Of a stretch of 51,977 bases of DNA, positions 7,729-15,482 are shown in pieces. This DNA is from a virus, in the IMG/VR virus record IMGVR_UViG_3300008261_000116, positions 1 through 51,977 of that record; one strand, 5' to 3'. Numbering within the stretch: position 1 is the first letter of the stretch; the number at the start of each line of letters is the position of its first letter. A program made the translations under genes and the position numbers. The notes below the pieces were generated by a model, which saw only the letters and a program-made list of their open reading frames with translations, ran no database searches and had not been told where the DNA came from.

Positions 7729-8448
7729 TTAAAATCCTGAAAAAGATTGCCAACCTTTGTGCTTCCCTTTTTTATATTGTGCTATTCTTCTTAATTGTCT
7801 ATTCGATAGGTTATATTCCCTTGAAAAAGATCTGATATCGGACACCCTATATATCAAACCCTCCGGAGAAATTAAAGTATATTTTTTTCTTAATTTTTTT
7901 ACTGTTTTTTCTATTTCTTCGCCAGTCTTCTTTCTGGTAAAACCCTTGTTTAGCCCTAATTTGGCTCTTTCTTGCTGTATTTTTTTCATGTTTTCAATCA
8001 TTTCTTCTGTGATAACTCTTTCTGAATTGTATTTTTTGAGCCATTTTTTTTGATTTTCAGAACCTTTTTCCCCGTACATAGGGTTATTTTTGCCTGATAA
8101 TCTTGAGCTTAGAAGCTTTCTTGTGGATTCACTGATTGTTTTTTTATTCCCACCTATCCTAAGATTGTACCCGTTTGGAGATAAAGAATTTAGTTTATGA
8201 ATCCATAGCCATTCTTTGTAGTTTAGTTCGGTTTCGTTTGTAGCCCAATCTATTACCTCAATTTTAAAATTATCAGACCCATGTTTAGCTATCGAGGTAT
8301 GTAAATATCTGCATATTTTTCTATTACTATTTCCACCCACATATCTGGTTTGACAAATATGTTGCTTCCATCTTTGTTCTAGAGTTTTAACGGTTTGTCC
8401 TATATAAATTTTATTGTTAATTAAATTTGTTATTTTATAAATTAACAT
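7729..8448 (-). CDS. GIY-YIG homing endonuclease
   Basis: The ATG at 8448 gives the canonical start MLIYKITNLINNKIYIGQT: the I-Y-K-I and Y-I-G signature of the GIY-YIG nuclease domain. The catalytic Arg region is TLEQRWKQH. A NUMOD3-type segment (SGKNNPMYGEKG) and a C-terminal NUMOD1-like DNA-binding repeat (REYNLSNRQLRRIAQYKKGK...HKGWQSF) follow. At 239 aa it has the usual length of free-standing phage homing nucleases. It starts inside the last codons of the upstream structural gene and leaves that gene intact, so it looks like a mobile insertion into the late operon. The nucleolytic role is known for the family; its target site is not visible. Confidence 0.92.
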   Translation of the reverse strand: MLIYKITNLINNKIYIGQTVKTLEQRWKQHICQTRYVGGNSNRKICRYLHTSIAKHGSDNFKIEVIDWATNETELNYKEWLWIHKLNSLSPNGYNLRIGGNKKTISESTRKLLSSRLSGKNNPMYGEKGSENQKKWLKKYNSERVITEEMIENMKKIQQERAKLGLNKGFTRKKTGEEIEKTVKKLRKKYTLISPEGLIYRVSDIRSFSREYNLSNRQLRRIAQYKKGKHKGWQSFSGF

Positions 8449-9185
8449 TTCCAGCGTTTCCTTGCTTTGCAAGCCCTTTTTTCAGGGTCTTTTTTGCAAT
8501 CTATATTATGCATATCTATTTGGCCCTTATTTCTTGCGCAAAAAGACTTTTTTCTTTTACCACCTTCTGGTTGAGGTCTTTTTAAGTTAGATCCAGTGGC
8601 TTTATTATATGCCCTTCTGCCTTTTTCGGTCAAGCCTCCTTTGTCGGATTTATGGTCTGCCTTAAGATTAAAATGTTCTTTTTTATCAATTTTAGACGGT
8701 TTTTCTTTTTCTTCTTTTTTAATAGGTTGACAAGATCCTTCGGAATAGGCTTTTTTCCCTGGGGTTGGCTCATATCCTTCCCAGCATCTTTTTTCCATTT
8801 TAGACTTACAAGCCTTTGAAATTATGTCCAAATTCTTCATAAGCTCGCTAACTATTTCTTCGCTTTTTTTGACATCTTGACCGGCTTTTACTTCATTACA
8901 TATAGCAAAAGCACTCTCTTTATCGTGTCCCTTAGCCTTAACCTTTTTAACACATCTTTCATGTGTTTCAGGATCTGCTTCTTCCGGAACTCCTTGTTTT
9001 TTCTGCATTTTAGATTTATTTAAAGCACCAACTCTCCCTTTAGGGATGTTGTCAGGACTGACTTCTGCTGTTGTATTTGAATCTAAAACATCTTCTACGG
9101 CATCTTTTTTATGCTTGAGCCTGTTGACGTTTTTATAAAGAGATTTTAACAACGAATCAGCTTTTTCTTTTAAATAATTATCCAT
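8442..9185 (-). CDS. Cys-motif virion-operon protein (DUF6321-like C-terminus)
   Basis: This 247-aa protein is a chain of short conserved Cys motifs. They are HERCVKKVKAKGHDKESAFA-ICN (residues about 75-100), KRCWEGYEPTPGKKAYSEGS-CQP (about 130-155) and GGLTEKGRRAYNKATGSNLK (about 180-200). A C-terminal SFCARNKGQ...DCKKD...CKARKRWKC block completes it. The last two match, from memory, a phage family called DUF6321. The same SFCA...C block ends the cyclase-like protein of this operon. Cys spacing suggests small metal-binding or disulfide modules. It is probably a head-neck or internal virion protein; the function is unknown. A late-promoter-like element precedes it. Confidence 0.78.
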   Translation of the reverse strand: MDNYLKEKADSLLKSLYKNVNRLKHKKDAVEDVLDSNTTAEVSPDNIPKGRVGALNKSKMQKKQGVPEEADPETHERCVKKVKAKGHDKESAFAICNEVKAGQDVKKSEEIVSELMKNLDIISKACKSKMEKRCWEGYEPTPGKKAYSEGSCQPIKKEEKEKPSKIDKKEHFNLKADHKSDKGGLTEKGRRAYNKATGSNLKRPQPEGGKRKKSFCARNKGQIDMHNIDCKKDPEKRACKARKRWKC

Positions 9186-9194
9186 ATTTACCTC

Positions 9195-9207
9195 TAAATA
9201 AAGATTT
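9195..9207 (-). promoter_or_regulatory. Candidate late promoter element
   Basis: Minus strand reads AAATCTTTATTTA just upstream of the gene starting at 9185, overlapping the end of the previous gene. Confidence 0.45.
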
Positions 9208-10189
9208 ATTCTGGATCAGTTTTAGATGTCCATATTTCTTCTTCAGGATCAATAATATCAGGTACTTGACCGCCGTCTTTGTTTATCATAACTAAACCTG
9301 CGTCTATACCTTCTATAATGTTAATTGTTTCTATTATACGTTTCGGGGCTTTAATCCAAGTATTTTCTACCTGTCCGGTTAGAGTTATAAATCTACTATA
9401 CACATTTTCTCCAAACCCTTGAAACGCATCATTTCTAATCATGTCCGTAGTTGTAAGATTTGATATTTGAAAATTTCTGCTTTCTATTAACCCTTCTCTA
9501 TATCTTAGTAATCCATACATCATTATGGAATAAAGCCATAAAAGAGCATTGGGATCTCCATGAACGTGACATCCTATAGAAATGTTTTCTTGAAAAGTTG
9601 CAACCTCTCTCCTTGCCTTGTATATCCTGTATTCAGGAATTATTGCAATTACATCAAAATTTATGGCAGTGCCTGGGGTAATAAAAAACCCATTATTACT
9701 TTTTGAAGTAATAAGAAAACCCGCACCTGTCTGAGGGTTTATAACCGCCATATTTGGCTGAATTATTATCAAATCAACAGAACTAGGAACTTCAAAAAAT
9801 CCGGTTGCTTGATCATAAGAAGTATAATAAAAAGGGGCTATAATGTATGGGACCACCTTACCAATCTGAGTGGGATTTAAAGTTTCTACTAAATGAGTCA
9901 TATCCGCCATCCTGGCCAGACTTCTGTCTTCCATGTTTGTGCCAATTGCAATCGTCACGCATGGCATTTTTTCGAGATCCATTCTGTGCGGCAAAAAAAC
10001 CGATATTTCGTTATCGGTAATCCATTTTTTTGCATTTTCTATTTCTTTTTGACCATAGATACCAGAAAGCATTGGATCTGTAATAAAATCCGATAAAATA
10101 TCGTCCAACAGCCACGGGTTCTGTCTGACATCTCTTAGGATTAACTCTATAACTCGTCTAAAAAAGACATCACCTTGCCATATTGACAT
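9206..10189 (-). CDS. Probable tail terminator or neck protein
   Basis: The product is 327 aa (MSIWQGDVFFRRVIELILRD...). It follows the gp10-like tail-completion gene with a TAATG overlap at 10189 and precedes the sheath/tube block by a few genes. Connector-to-tail genes usually have this order: adaptor, stopper, tail completion, tail terminator, sheath. Sequence is mixed alpha/beta with repeated short hydrophobic strands (FFITPGTAINFDVIAIIPEY). I do not recognise a Pfam family; the role is inferred from position. Confidence 0.7.
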   Translation of the reverse strand: MSIWQGDVFFRRVIELILRDVRQNPWLLDDILSDFITDPMLSGIYGQKEIENAKKWITDNEISVFLPHRMDLEKMPCVTIAIGTNMEDRSLARMADMTHLVETLNPTQIGKVVPYIIAPFYYTSYDQATGFFEVPSSVDLIIIQPNMAVINPQTGAGFLITSKSNNGFFITPGTAINFDVIAIIPEYRIYKARREVATFQENISIGCHVHGDPNALLWLYSIMMYGLLRYREGLIESRNFQISNLTTTDMIRNDAFQGFGENVYSRFITLTGQVENTWIKAPKRIIETINIIEGIDAGLVMINKDGGQVPDIIDPEEEIWTSKTDPE

Positions 10190-10953
10190 TATTTGCCTTC
10201 ATATTTTGCCTTAATTGCCGGAAACAATTCATTTTGCCATAATTGTTCTGACCATTTAAGAGCTTTTTCCAATATATTTGTAGGAGGGGTTCCCGGATGA
10301 ATCCATTTCCCTGTTCCTTTATGTTTTTCCGATATAACCCTAAATGCTGTTATGCTTTTTTCAATCTTTCCTGTTTTAGGATTTTTACCTTGAAAAACAC
10401 TTACTCTAGATATATTATCAGAAATTTGCTTTTTGTCTCTTAAATCTTTAATATCAAAAGAATGTATTTTACCGATTCGAGGACTTCCTTTATTATCCAA
10501 TTCTAAATTATTTTTACCTGTTCTGACACCTTTTTTTTGCAAAAAAGACTTTATTTCAGGCACAAGATTTTCACCAGCCGAAGGAGTCTGGGCAGATCCT
10601 TTGCTCTCCTTTAGTGGTATAACTTTGTATCTAGACCCGTCTTTTGCTTTTTTCCCATTTTTAAGAAGATCTTCCATAAATCCGGATTTTCTTCCTTTTT
10701 CCATCCAAAGCGCTTTTTGATCTAATTCTATAATGACCATATCCTCTGATACCTGCTCTATTTTTAACGCAGTTTTATACATAGAGGCCAACTTGGGCGG
10801 AAAATGTTGTTCAGCAAGTTCTTCGGCTTTTTTTAATGCACCAGATCCCATAGTTTTAACAGCAAGCCTAAGGTCTTCTGTGATGTTGTTTTTTATTGCA
10901 CTAACATCCTCTTCTATGCTTCCCTGAACTTGTACGTCAATATACAAAATCAT
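10189..10953 (-). CDS. HK97-gp10-like tail completion / neck protein
   Basis: This 254-aa protein starts with a helical region (AIKNNITEDLRLAVKTMGSG...). It contains ALWMEKGRKSGFMEDLL, the spot where gp10-like proteins carry an 'E.G...' turn, and ends with GKWIHPGTPPTNILEKAL. The last block is the hallmark of this family. Such proteins join the head connector to the tail. A middle Lys-rich insertion (residues about 100-180) is longer than usual. Its ATG overlaps the TGA of the -1 extension of the preceding gene (ATGA), which ties its translation to that frameshift product. Confidence 0.78.
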   Translation of the reverse strand: MILYIDVQVQGSIEEDVSAIKNNITEDLRLAVKTMGSGALKKAEELAEQHFPPKLASMYKTALKIEQVSEDMVIIELDQKALWMEKGRKSGFMEDLLKNGKKAKDGSRYKVIPLKESKGSAQTPSAGENLVPEIKSFLQKKGVRTGKNNLELDNKGSPRIGKIHSFDIKDLRDKKQISDNISRVSVFQGKNPKTGKIEKSITAFRVISEKHKGTGKWIHPGTPPTNILEKALKWSEQLWQNELFPAIKAKYEGK

Positions 10954-11207
10954 GCAGGTCCTAATGGAGGGAGTTTGTTTTTAGTACCCCTTACTGGGCT
11001 TTGTCCAGGAGGAGCTGTCGGATCTCCGTTATTATCTAAAGCCAACCCTCTGGATGCATCGATCCATTTTGCCTTGCCTGTTTCACGGTCTGTGTCTTTT
11101 ATTTTATATCCCTTAACAGTCCCTTCGGCATGGTGTGGTTTAGGAATATGCTTTGTGGTTTGTTTGGTCGGTAGTCCACCACTTCTCTTATCTAACGACC
11201 CTAGTTC
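10950..11207 (-). CDS. -1 frameshift extension of the cyclase-like protein
   Basis: Directly after the A AAA AAG site at 11207-11213 the -1 frame is open for 85 codons with coding-like sequence: ELGSLDKRSGGLPTKQ, HAEGTVKGYKIKDTDRETGK, WIDASRGLALDNNGDPTAPP and a Pro-rich end. It has no ATG or GTG start of its own; the first possible start is a TTG deep inside. Its TGA overlaps the next ATG. The stop of the 0 frame follows the slippery site by one sense codon. The fusion would be about 723 aa. Confidence 0.72.
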   Translation of the reverse strand, partial: ELGSLDKRSGGLPTKQTTKHIPKPHHAEGTVKGYKIKDTDRETGKAKWIDASRGLALDNNGDPTAPPGQSPVRGTKNKLPPLGPA

Positions 11208-13120
11208 TTTTTTCTTTTCTTCTCCAAAAAATTCTTTAATTTTTCAGATTTTTGAATAGCAGGCCCTTTTTCAGCGTTTTTGCCTCTGCAGTTTAGTTTT
11301 TTCCTTGCAACACACATAGGAGAATCTTTATCCTCGTTTGCTCGGCAATCATTCCCTGCATTCTTCATTTTTTGATTAGAAGAAGCGCAAAAAGAAGCTG
11401 CTTCAACTTTTTTAGGTTTTGGCGGCTTTTTTTTCTTATCTTTAAATGACTTTTTTTTAGAATCAGATGCTTTACTTTTAAGCTTCTTTAGCTTTTCTTT
11501 CATTTTTAAAAACATCTGTTTTTTGTCTTCTTTTTTTCTCATTTCCAGAAGACTTTTTGCATTATTAATTTTGCTTATGAGATTGTAAAAATTTTCACTT
11601 TTTTCAAACCCCTGCTCTTCATCATCAGAAATTTGAAAATCAGCAGGATTCATTTCTTCATCATCAGAGACTTCAAAATCAGCAGGATTCATCTCCTCAT
11701 CGGCTTGAGGCTCTTCGCTCAAGCTATCTCCATACCCACCATAGCCAAGTTCTTTTGCCATTTCTATCATAGATTGTAAAGAAACTACAAGAGCATTATA
11801 AAGATCTGGGTTTTGAGAAGCAAGAGCAGATAGCATTTCTTTATTCTGTTTGAATATTTGTAAACTATCAAAAATAGCTTGTTTTAAAGATTCATCAGTG
11901 ATCTCTTCTTCAGCATCCATTGACTCTTCGTCTTCCATGCCTTCCATATCTTCAGCATCTATATCTTCTTCATCAGACATTTCTGAAGCTATTGAATCAG
12001 ATAATTCATCTTCATCTTCCATATTTTCTTCATCCATATCTTCCTCGTCCATATCTTCCTCGTCGGATTCGTCGGACTCTTCTTCTAAATATTCATCAGA
12101 AAAATCCCCTTCATCGCTGTATTCGTCTTCTTCTTGAGCATCTGCTGCCATTGCTTCTTCGTGCTCTATATCACCATCTTCATCCAGATCGTCTTCTGGA
12201 TTTATTTCACCATGTTCTTCCTGATCATCTGGACGACCGTCAACATCTAAATCTTCCTGATCAGTTACAGACTCTTCTTCATCGGATTCTTCGTCCTCTG
12301 CATCTAGGTCTTCGTCTGACTCTTCCATTAAATCCAAGCTTTCTTCCTCAGATTCCATGTCTTCGTCGGATTCTTCCTCATCAGACTCTTCCTCATCAGA
12401 CTCTTCCTCATCAGACTCTTCCTCATCAGACTCTTCTTCAGATTCCATATCTTCTTCAGATTCCATATCTTCTTCAGATTCTTCATCCTCTTTCTCGAAT
12501 TTAGGTTTGTCGCTTTCCATTTCTTTTAATTTTGAATAATATTCAGAATCTTCTGTGAGATGATCCAAGGCAATCTCTTCAGCCTCCCCTTCGTCATCAG
12601 TATGTTCTTTTTCTACTACAAGACCAACTTTTAATTGACCTGGTTTAACATCTGATTCTTCAGTTTCATCACCGACTCCGCCCTTCAGTTTTTGATCAGA
12701 AGGTTCTTTTTCTAGATTCCCTGTGATGGATTGCTTCATCACTTCTTCTATTTCAGGGGAGTAATCAACTATTTGATTTTTTCCATTAACTTTTGCATAA
12801 ATGAGAGCTTTTGCTGCATCGGATATTTTTTCACCAATACCTATTGATACAGAAAACCCTGTTTGTTTTTGGTATTTGTCTTTTAGGTCTTCTAATTCTT
12901 CAATGCTGGCTAAAGGAACTTGGAAAATAGCCTCATCACTACCGCTGCTGATTATAGCTCCGCCATTATATTCCGCCCATTTGGAGAATATCTGCACACC
13001 AGCATTTATTTTGCCCGAAATGTCGGATAGTTTATCTGCATCATCAGATAATACCGCTCCTCCAACACTTTGTCCTACATCATCAGCATCAATTGCTACA
13101 TAGGTCATTTGCTCTTTCAT
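11201..13120 (-). CDS. Acidic virion-operon protein with cyclase/polymerase-like (mCpol/GGDEF-type) domain
   Basis: Residues about 5-125 look like a nucleotidyl-cyclase/CRISPR-polymerase palm domain. There is a first metal motif YVAIDADDVGQ, a long helix, then NGGAIISSGSDEAIFQV (equivalent of GGDEF/GGDD), TGFSVSIGIG and a closing AKALIYAKVNGKNQIVDY typical of GGDEF proteins. Both candidate metal aspartates are present. Then follow about 300 residues of Glu/Asp/Ser-rich repeats (EESDEE, DMESEE) and Lys-rich helices. The C-terminal block is SFCASSNQKMKNAGNDC...CVARKKLNC. 639 aa in the 0 frame. Synthesis of a cyclic or linear oligonucleotide is inferred from family resemblance; a purely structural role is possible. 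Located among neck genes. Confidence 0.78.
   Translation of the reverse strand: MKEQMTYVAIDADDVGQSVGGAVLSDDADKLSDISGKINAGVQIFSKWAEYNGGAIISSGSDEAIFQVPLASIEELEDLKDKYQKQTGFSVSIGIGEKISDAAKALIYAKVNGKNQIVDYSPEIEEVMKQSITGNLEKEPSDQKLKGGVGDETEESDVKPGQLKVGLVVEKEHTDDEGEAEEIALDHLTEDSEYYSKLKEMESDKPKFEKEDEESEEDMESEEDMESEEESDEEESDEEESDEEESDEEESDEDMESEEESLDLMEESDEDLDAEDEESDEEESVTDQEDLDVDGRPDDQEEHGEINPEDDLDEDGDIEHEEAMAADAQEEDEYSDEGDFSDEYLEEESDESDEEDMDEEDMDEENMEDEDELSDSIASEMSDEEDIDAEDMEGMEDEESMDAEEEITDESLKQAIFDSLQIFKQNKEMLSALASQNPDLYNALVVSLQSMIEMAKELGYGGYGDSLSEEPQADEEMNPADFEVSDDEEMNPADFQISDDEEQGFEKSENFYNLISKINNAKSLLEMRKKEDKKQMFLKMKEKLKKLKSKASDSKKKSFKDKKKKPPKPKKVEAASFCASSNQKMKNAGNDCRANEDKDSPMCVARKKLNCRGKNAEKGPAIQKSEKLKNFLEKKRKKN
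11207..11213 (-). other. Candidate -1 ribosomal frameshift site A AAA AAG
   Basis: AAAAAAG lies in phase (AGA AAA AAG AAC TAG) one sense codon before the 0-frame stop. Slippage by -1 gives AAA AAA GAA CTA and opens 85 further codons. The same heptamer in the same phase occurs in the gene at 7063-7620. Confidence 0.65.
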
Positions 13121-13122
13121 AC

Positions 13123-13410
13123 CTATTCCTTATTCAAATTTTTCAATGTGTTTAATAACATTTCAATGTTTTCTGGGTCTATATTTTTGGGGAATTGCAT
13201 TTTTATAGCTTTTTCAGATTTCTGGATTTTAATATTTTTATCCCAATCTTCCCCGTAACAAATACATAGTGTTAAATTTTTTCCACCTTCATATAAATTA
13301 AATCCGCAATCCGGGCAGCTAATGCACTCAGCTTTTTTTATCTCAGCCTCTTTCCTCTGATCATCCTTAGATTTTTTTAAGAAATTCTCTAATTTTTTAG
13401 AGGAACTCAT
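13123..13410 (-). CDS. Small zinc-ribbon-like protein
   Basis: The 95-aa product has CISCPDCGFNLYEGG and later LCICYGEDW: a C-x2-C-x2-C cluster plus a second Cys pair, which could bind one zinc ion. The flanks are Lys-rich helices (KSKDDQRKEAEIKKAE). It ends two bases before the start region of the cyclase-like gene, in the same operon. The role is unknown; zinc binding is inferred from Cys spacing. Confidence 0.68.
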   Translation of the reverse strand: MSSSKKLENFLKKSKDDQRKEAEIKKAECISCPDCGFNLYEGGKNLTLCICYGEDWDKNIKIQKSEKAIKMQFPKNIDPENIEMLLNTLKNLNKE

Positions 13411-13423
13411 CAGTTGCTGCCTT

Positions 13424-13816
13424 TTAAGGGTTAACTCTTAAGTGATTGTCATCCCTTAAAACGTAAAGAAAAATACCAGCACTTGCTTTTACATATTTGT
13501 AATCTGCGGCTGAGTATCTGGTAAACGCTTGTCCTTCTACAGGAAACGTATTATCAGCTGGAGCAGAGCCAACCACTCCTATGCTGCCTGTTTCTGACAT
13601 TTCAACCCAACCCAATCCTGTGGTTGTTTTAAAGAAAAACAATTGATCACCTGGGCTAATTCTTAGCTCAGAACTTGCATCTCCAATAAACTTAAGAGCA
13701 GGTCCTACTTCCATGTTTTTTTGAGCACCAGATTCTGAGTTGTGTTCAATATTATCAATGGTTTGAGGATCTTCCATAAGCCTGCCATCAATTCTTCTTC
13801 TAAAAAACTTATTCAT
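13424..13816 (-). CDS. Hypothetical 130-aa beta-rich structural protein
   Basis: The ATG overlaps the stop of the previous gene (ATGAATAA) and has AGGAG upstream. The sequence is beta-rich (LRISPGDQLFFFKTTTGLGW...) with an FPVEGQAFTRYSAADYKYVK segment, consistent with a small head-decoration, stopper or neck protein. No family recognised. Confidence 0.68.
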   Translation of the reverse strand: MNKFFRRRIDGRLMEDPQTIDNIEHNSESGAQKNMEVGPALKFIGDASSELRISPGDQLFFFKTTTGLGWVEMSETGSIGVVGSAPADNTFPVEGQAFTRYSAADYKYVKASAGIFLYVLRDDNHLRVNP

Positions 13817-13982
13817 CTTGTTCTCCTATATCATTCATATCAACTTTTATTTCATACTCATAAATAGTATCAATTGGATCTTTTGGTTCTTCTATGTTTC
13901 TAACCAATTTTTCTTTTCCGTAGTCCTTATCAATATCATTATTTTGATTATAATAAACATATTCTCTTTGAATAACCTTCAT
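13809..13982 (-). CDS. Hypothetical 57-aa protein
   Basis: The start ATG at 13982 (MKVIQREYVYYNQNN) lies inside the last codons of the upstream gene; a further-upstream start at 14012 is possible. Tyr- and acid-rich, with an end (IGEQDE) that supplies the RBS of the next gene. No family recognised. Confidence 0.55.
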   Translation of the reverse strand: MKVIQREYVYYNQNNDIDKDYGKEKLVRNIEEPKDPIDTIYEYEIKVDMNDIGEQDE

Positions 13983-14616
13983 TAGGGATTTCTGTAATAT
14001 ACCAATGGGCATTGTATTTGTACCTTATCGAGTACACTCTTCCCTTGCCGGTATCTGGGTCGATTCCAGGGTTGTCTCTTCCGTCAATCCACTCAATATA
14101 GCCGTCTTGAATCTTAAATTGAACTCCCTCTTTGTATTCAACCCCTTTGCTATCAATCAAAAAATCAACGCACTTAATAGGGAATTGTGCTCTGTCAAAA
14201 TTACCCGGATCATATTGCATCCTTTGGTAATTAGACACTAAAACATCTAGATCCTTAATAAACACCCTGTCACCTGGGGCTAAGTGTATTTCCTTATCAT
14301 CATTATAAAATCTAGGCAACAAAAGCCTAGCAGTAGAGTAGTCTATGATCCCACCCTCTCCGTGCGTTTTTCTCTTAGAATTGGAAACAATTACGCCGGT
14401 AAAACACCCCACCTTCTTATATATCATCCCGTTTGAGGTCACAGAATCATACTGATCTGTTCTTCTATAATCCCCTCTATCTTTTAAGCCGAGAGGGGAG
14501 GGGATGGCTGCGTAATGTTCAAGACTCACTCCTCTGTTTTTGATAAACTCATCCTGGGACTCAAGATTGATTCCTATATCAGGATTTGGAGGAAATGGGA
14601 TCTTTAATTTATCCAT
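13948..14616 (-). CDS. Hypothetical connector-type structural protein, 222 aa
   Basis: The product begins MDKLKIPFPPNPDIGINLES and is beta-rich, with ERVFIKD-like, DFLIDSKGVEYKEGVQF and KIQDGYIEWIDG strands. Position among neck genes and size suggest a head-tail stopper or connector component, by inference only. It starts two bases before the stop region of the upstream gene. Confidence 0.68.
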   Translation of the reverse strand: MDKLKIPFPPNPDIGINLESQDEFIKNRGVSLEHYAAIPSPLGLKDRGDYRRTDQYDSVTSNGMIYKKVGCFTGVIVSNSKRKTHGEGGIIDYSTARLLLPRFYNDDKEIHLAPGDRVFIKDLDVLVSNYQRMQYDPGNFDRAQFPIKCVDFLIDSKGVEYKEGVQFKIQDGYIEWIDGRDNPGIDPDTGKGRVYSIRYKYNAHWYITEIPNEGYSKRICLL

Positions 14617-14618
14617 AT

Positions 14619-15155
14619 TTAGAATTTTTTCTCAATTTTTAACTTATTATTTTTAGCAAATTGTTTTATGGCCTTTTCTAGGCTTTTGCTCAATTCAGCC
14701 TTATTTAATCTGGAGAGTCTTTCTTCGTTTTTGAATGTTTTATTCAAAGAAAGAACAGAATCATCCTTGCTTGCCTGAATTGAGAATATTTCAAAATTAT
14801 GCTTTGTTATCTTAAAATCAACTTTGTCCCCATTCTTGATGGCATAAATATCTATTCCTAGTATATTTTTGTTCATAGGGGAGAGGTTTTTGGAATAATT
14901 AGTTACTTCGGGCGATGGTTTCCCTTCGCTTTTGTTTAGGGTTTCTTCAAATTTTTGCTCAAACTTCTTAGAAATCTGATAAGAAACTAAGGCTGGATGA
15001 GAGCCAACTGCTAGGATGGAGCTTTTTTGGCTATTTTCAGCTTTTTTACCAATACCAATATGCAGACCGCCTTTTAGGGTGACGAGCTTTACCTCATCTC
15101 CATTAAGATTGCCTAGTTTATTTACTTCTTTAATTTCGTCTTCTTTGATGTCCAT
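14619..15155 (-). CDS. Hypothetical 178-aa protein
   Basis: The N-terminal part (VKLVTLKGGLHIGIGKKAEN...ILAVGSHPALVSYQISKKFE) is beta-rich and resembles a small OB-like or ligase-type strand pattern. The C-terminal half is Lys-rich and helical. GAGGGCG lies before the ATG, and a WAATCTTTA element is about 30 bp further upstream. No family recognised. Confidence 0.68.
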   Translation of the reverse strand: MDIKEDEIKEVNKLGNLNGDEVKLVTLKGGLHIGIGKKAENSQKSSILAVGSHPALVSYQISKKFEQKFEETLNKSEGKPSPEVTNYSKNLSPMNKNILGIDIYAIKNGDKVDFKITKHNFEIFSIQASKDDSVLSLNKTFKNEERLSRLNKAELSKSLEKAIKQFAKNNKLKIEKKF

Positions 15156-15170
15156 ACGCCCTCTTTACAT

Positions 15171-15188
15171 AATATAATATAAAGATTA
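15171..15188 (-). promoter_or_regulatory. Candidate late promoter element
   Basis: Minus strand reads TAATCTTTATATTATATT about 15-30 bp upstream of the gene starting at 15155. Its plus-strand sibling at 24658 is nearly identical. Confidence 0.5.
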
Positions 15189-15207
15189 TTTCAGATATTT
15201 CAAACAG

Positions 15208-15468
15208 TTAAGTGGTTGTTTTTGTAGAATATTCTACTTCAAATTCTTCGTTATTTTTATTTAGAAAGGTTTTCATGTCAAAATTACTAAAAAGACGGTC
15301 AGATTTTTCCTTTTCCCATATTTTCAGTTTATTTTTCAATAAAATCAGTGATTTAGCATTTTTTTCTTTTCTAATAGAGTTTTCTAGTACAATTATATCA
15401 CCCGCCAGGTCATCCCAGCTTCTTTTTTTGGCTTTTCCGATAAGTTTTTCATTTGTGATTTTTTTCAT
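15208..15468 (-). CDS. Hypothetical 86-aa charged helical protein
   Basis: Start chosen at the ATG at 15468 (MKKITNEKLIGKAKKRSWDD). The product is Lys-rich and largely helical (SLILLKNKLKIWEKEK). It follows the lytic-transglycosylase gene closely. No family recognised. Confidence 0.6.
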   Translation of the reverse strand: MKKITNEKLIGKAKKRSWDDLAGDIIVLENSIRKEKNAKSLILLKNKLKIWEKEKSDRLFSNFDMKTFLNKNNEEFEVEYSTKTTT

Positions 15469-15482
15469 ATTTATATAGTGTA

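Noticed and set aside
10930-11259. Plus-strand 109-codon frame opposite the -1 extension
   Set aside because: It starts without an RBS and is the complement of the coding-like -1 frame on the minus strand.
11850-12539. Long plus-strand open frames rich in Ser/Leu/His opposite the acidic gene
   Set aside because: They are mirror images of the Glu/Asp/Ser repeats on the minus strand and have no RBS.
13809-14616. Frameshift between the overlapping genes at 13948
   Set aside because: The frames differ by +1, there is no slippery heptamer, and the downstream gene has its own ATG.
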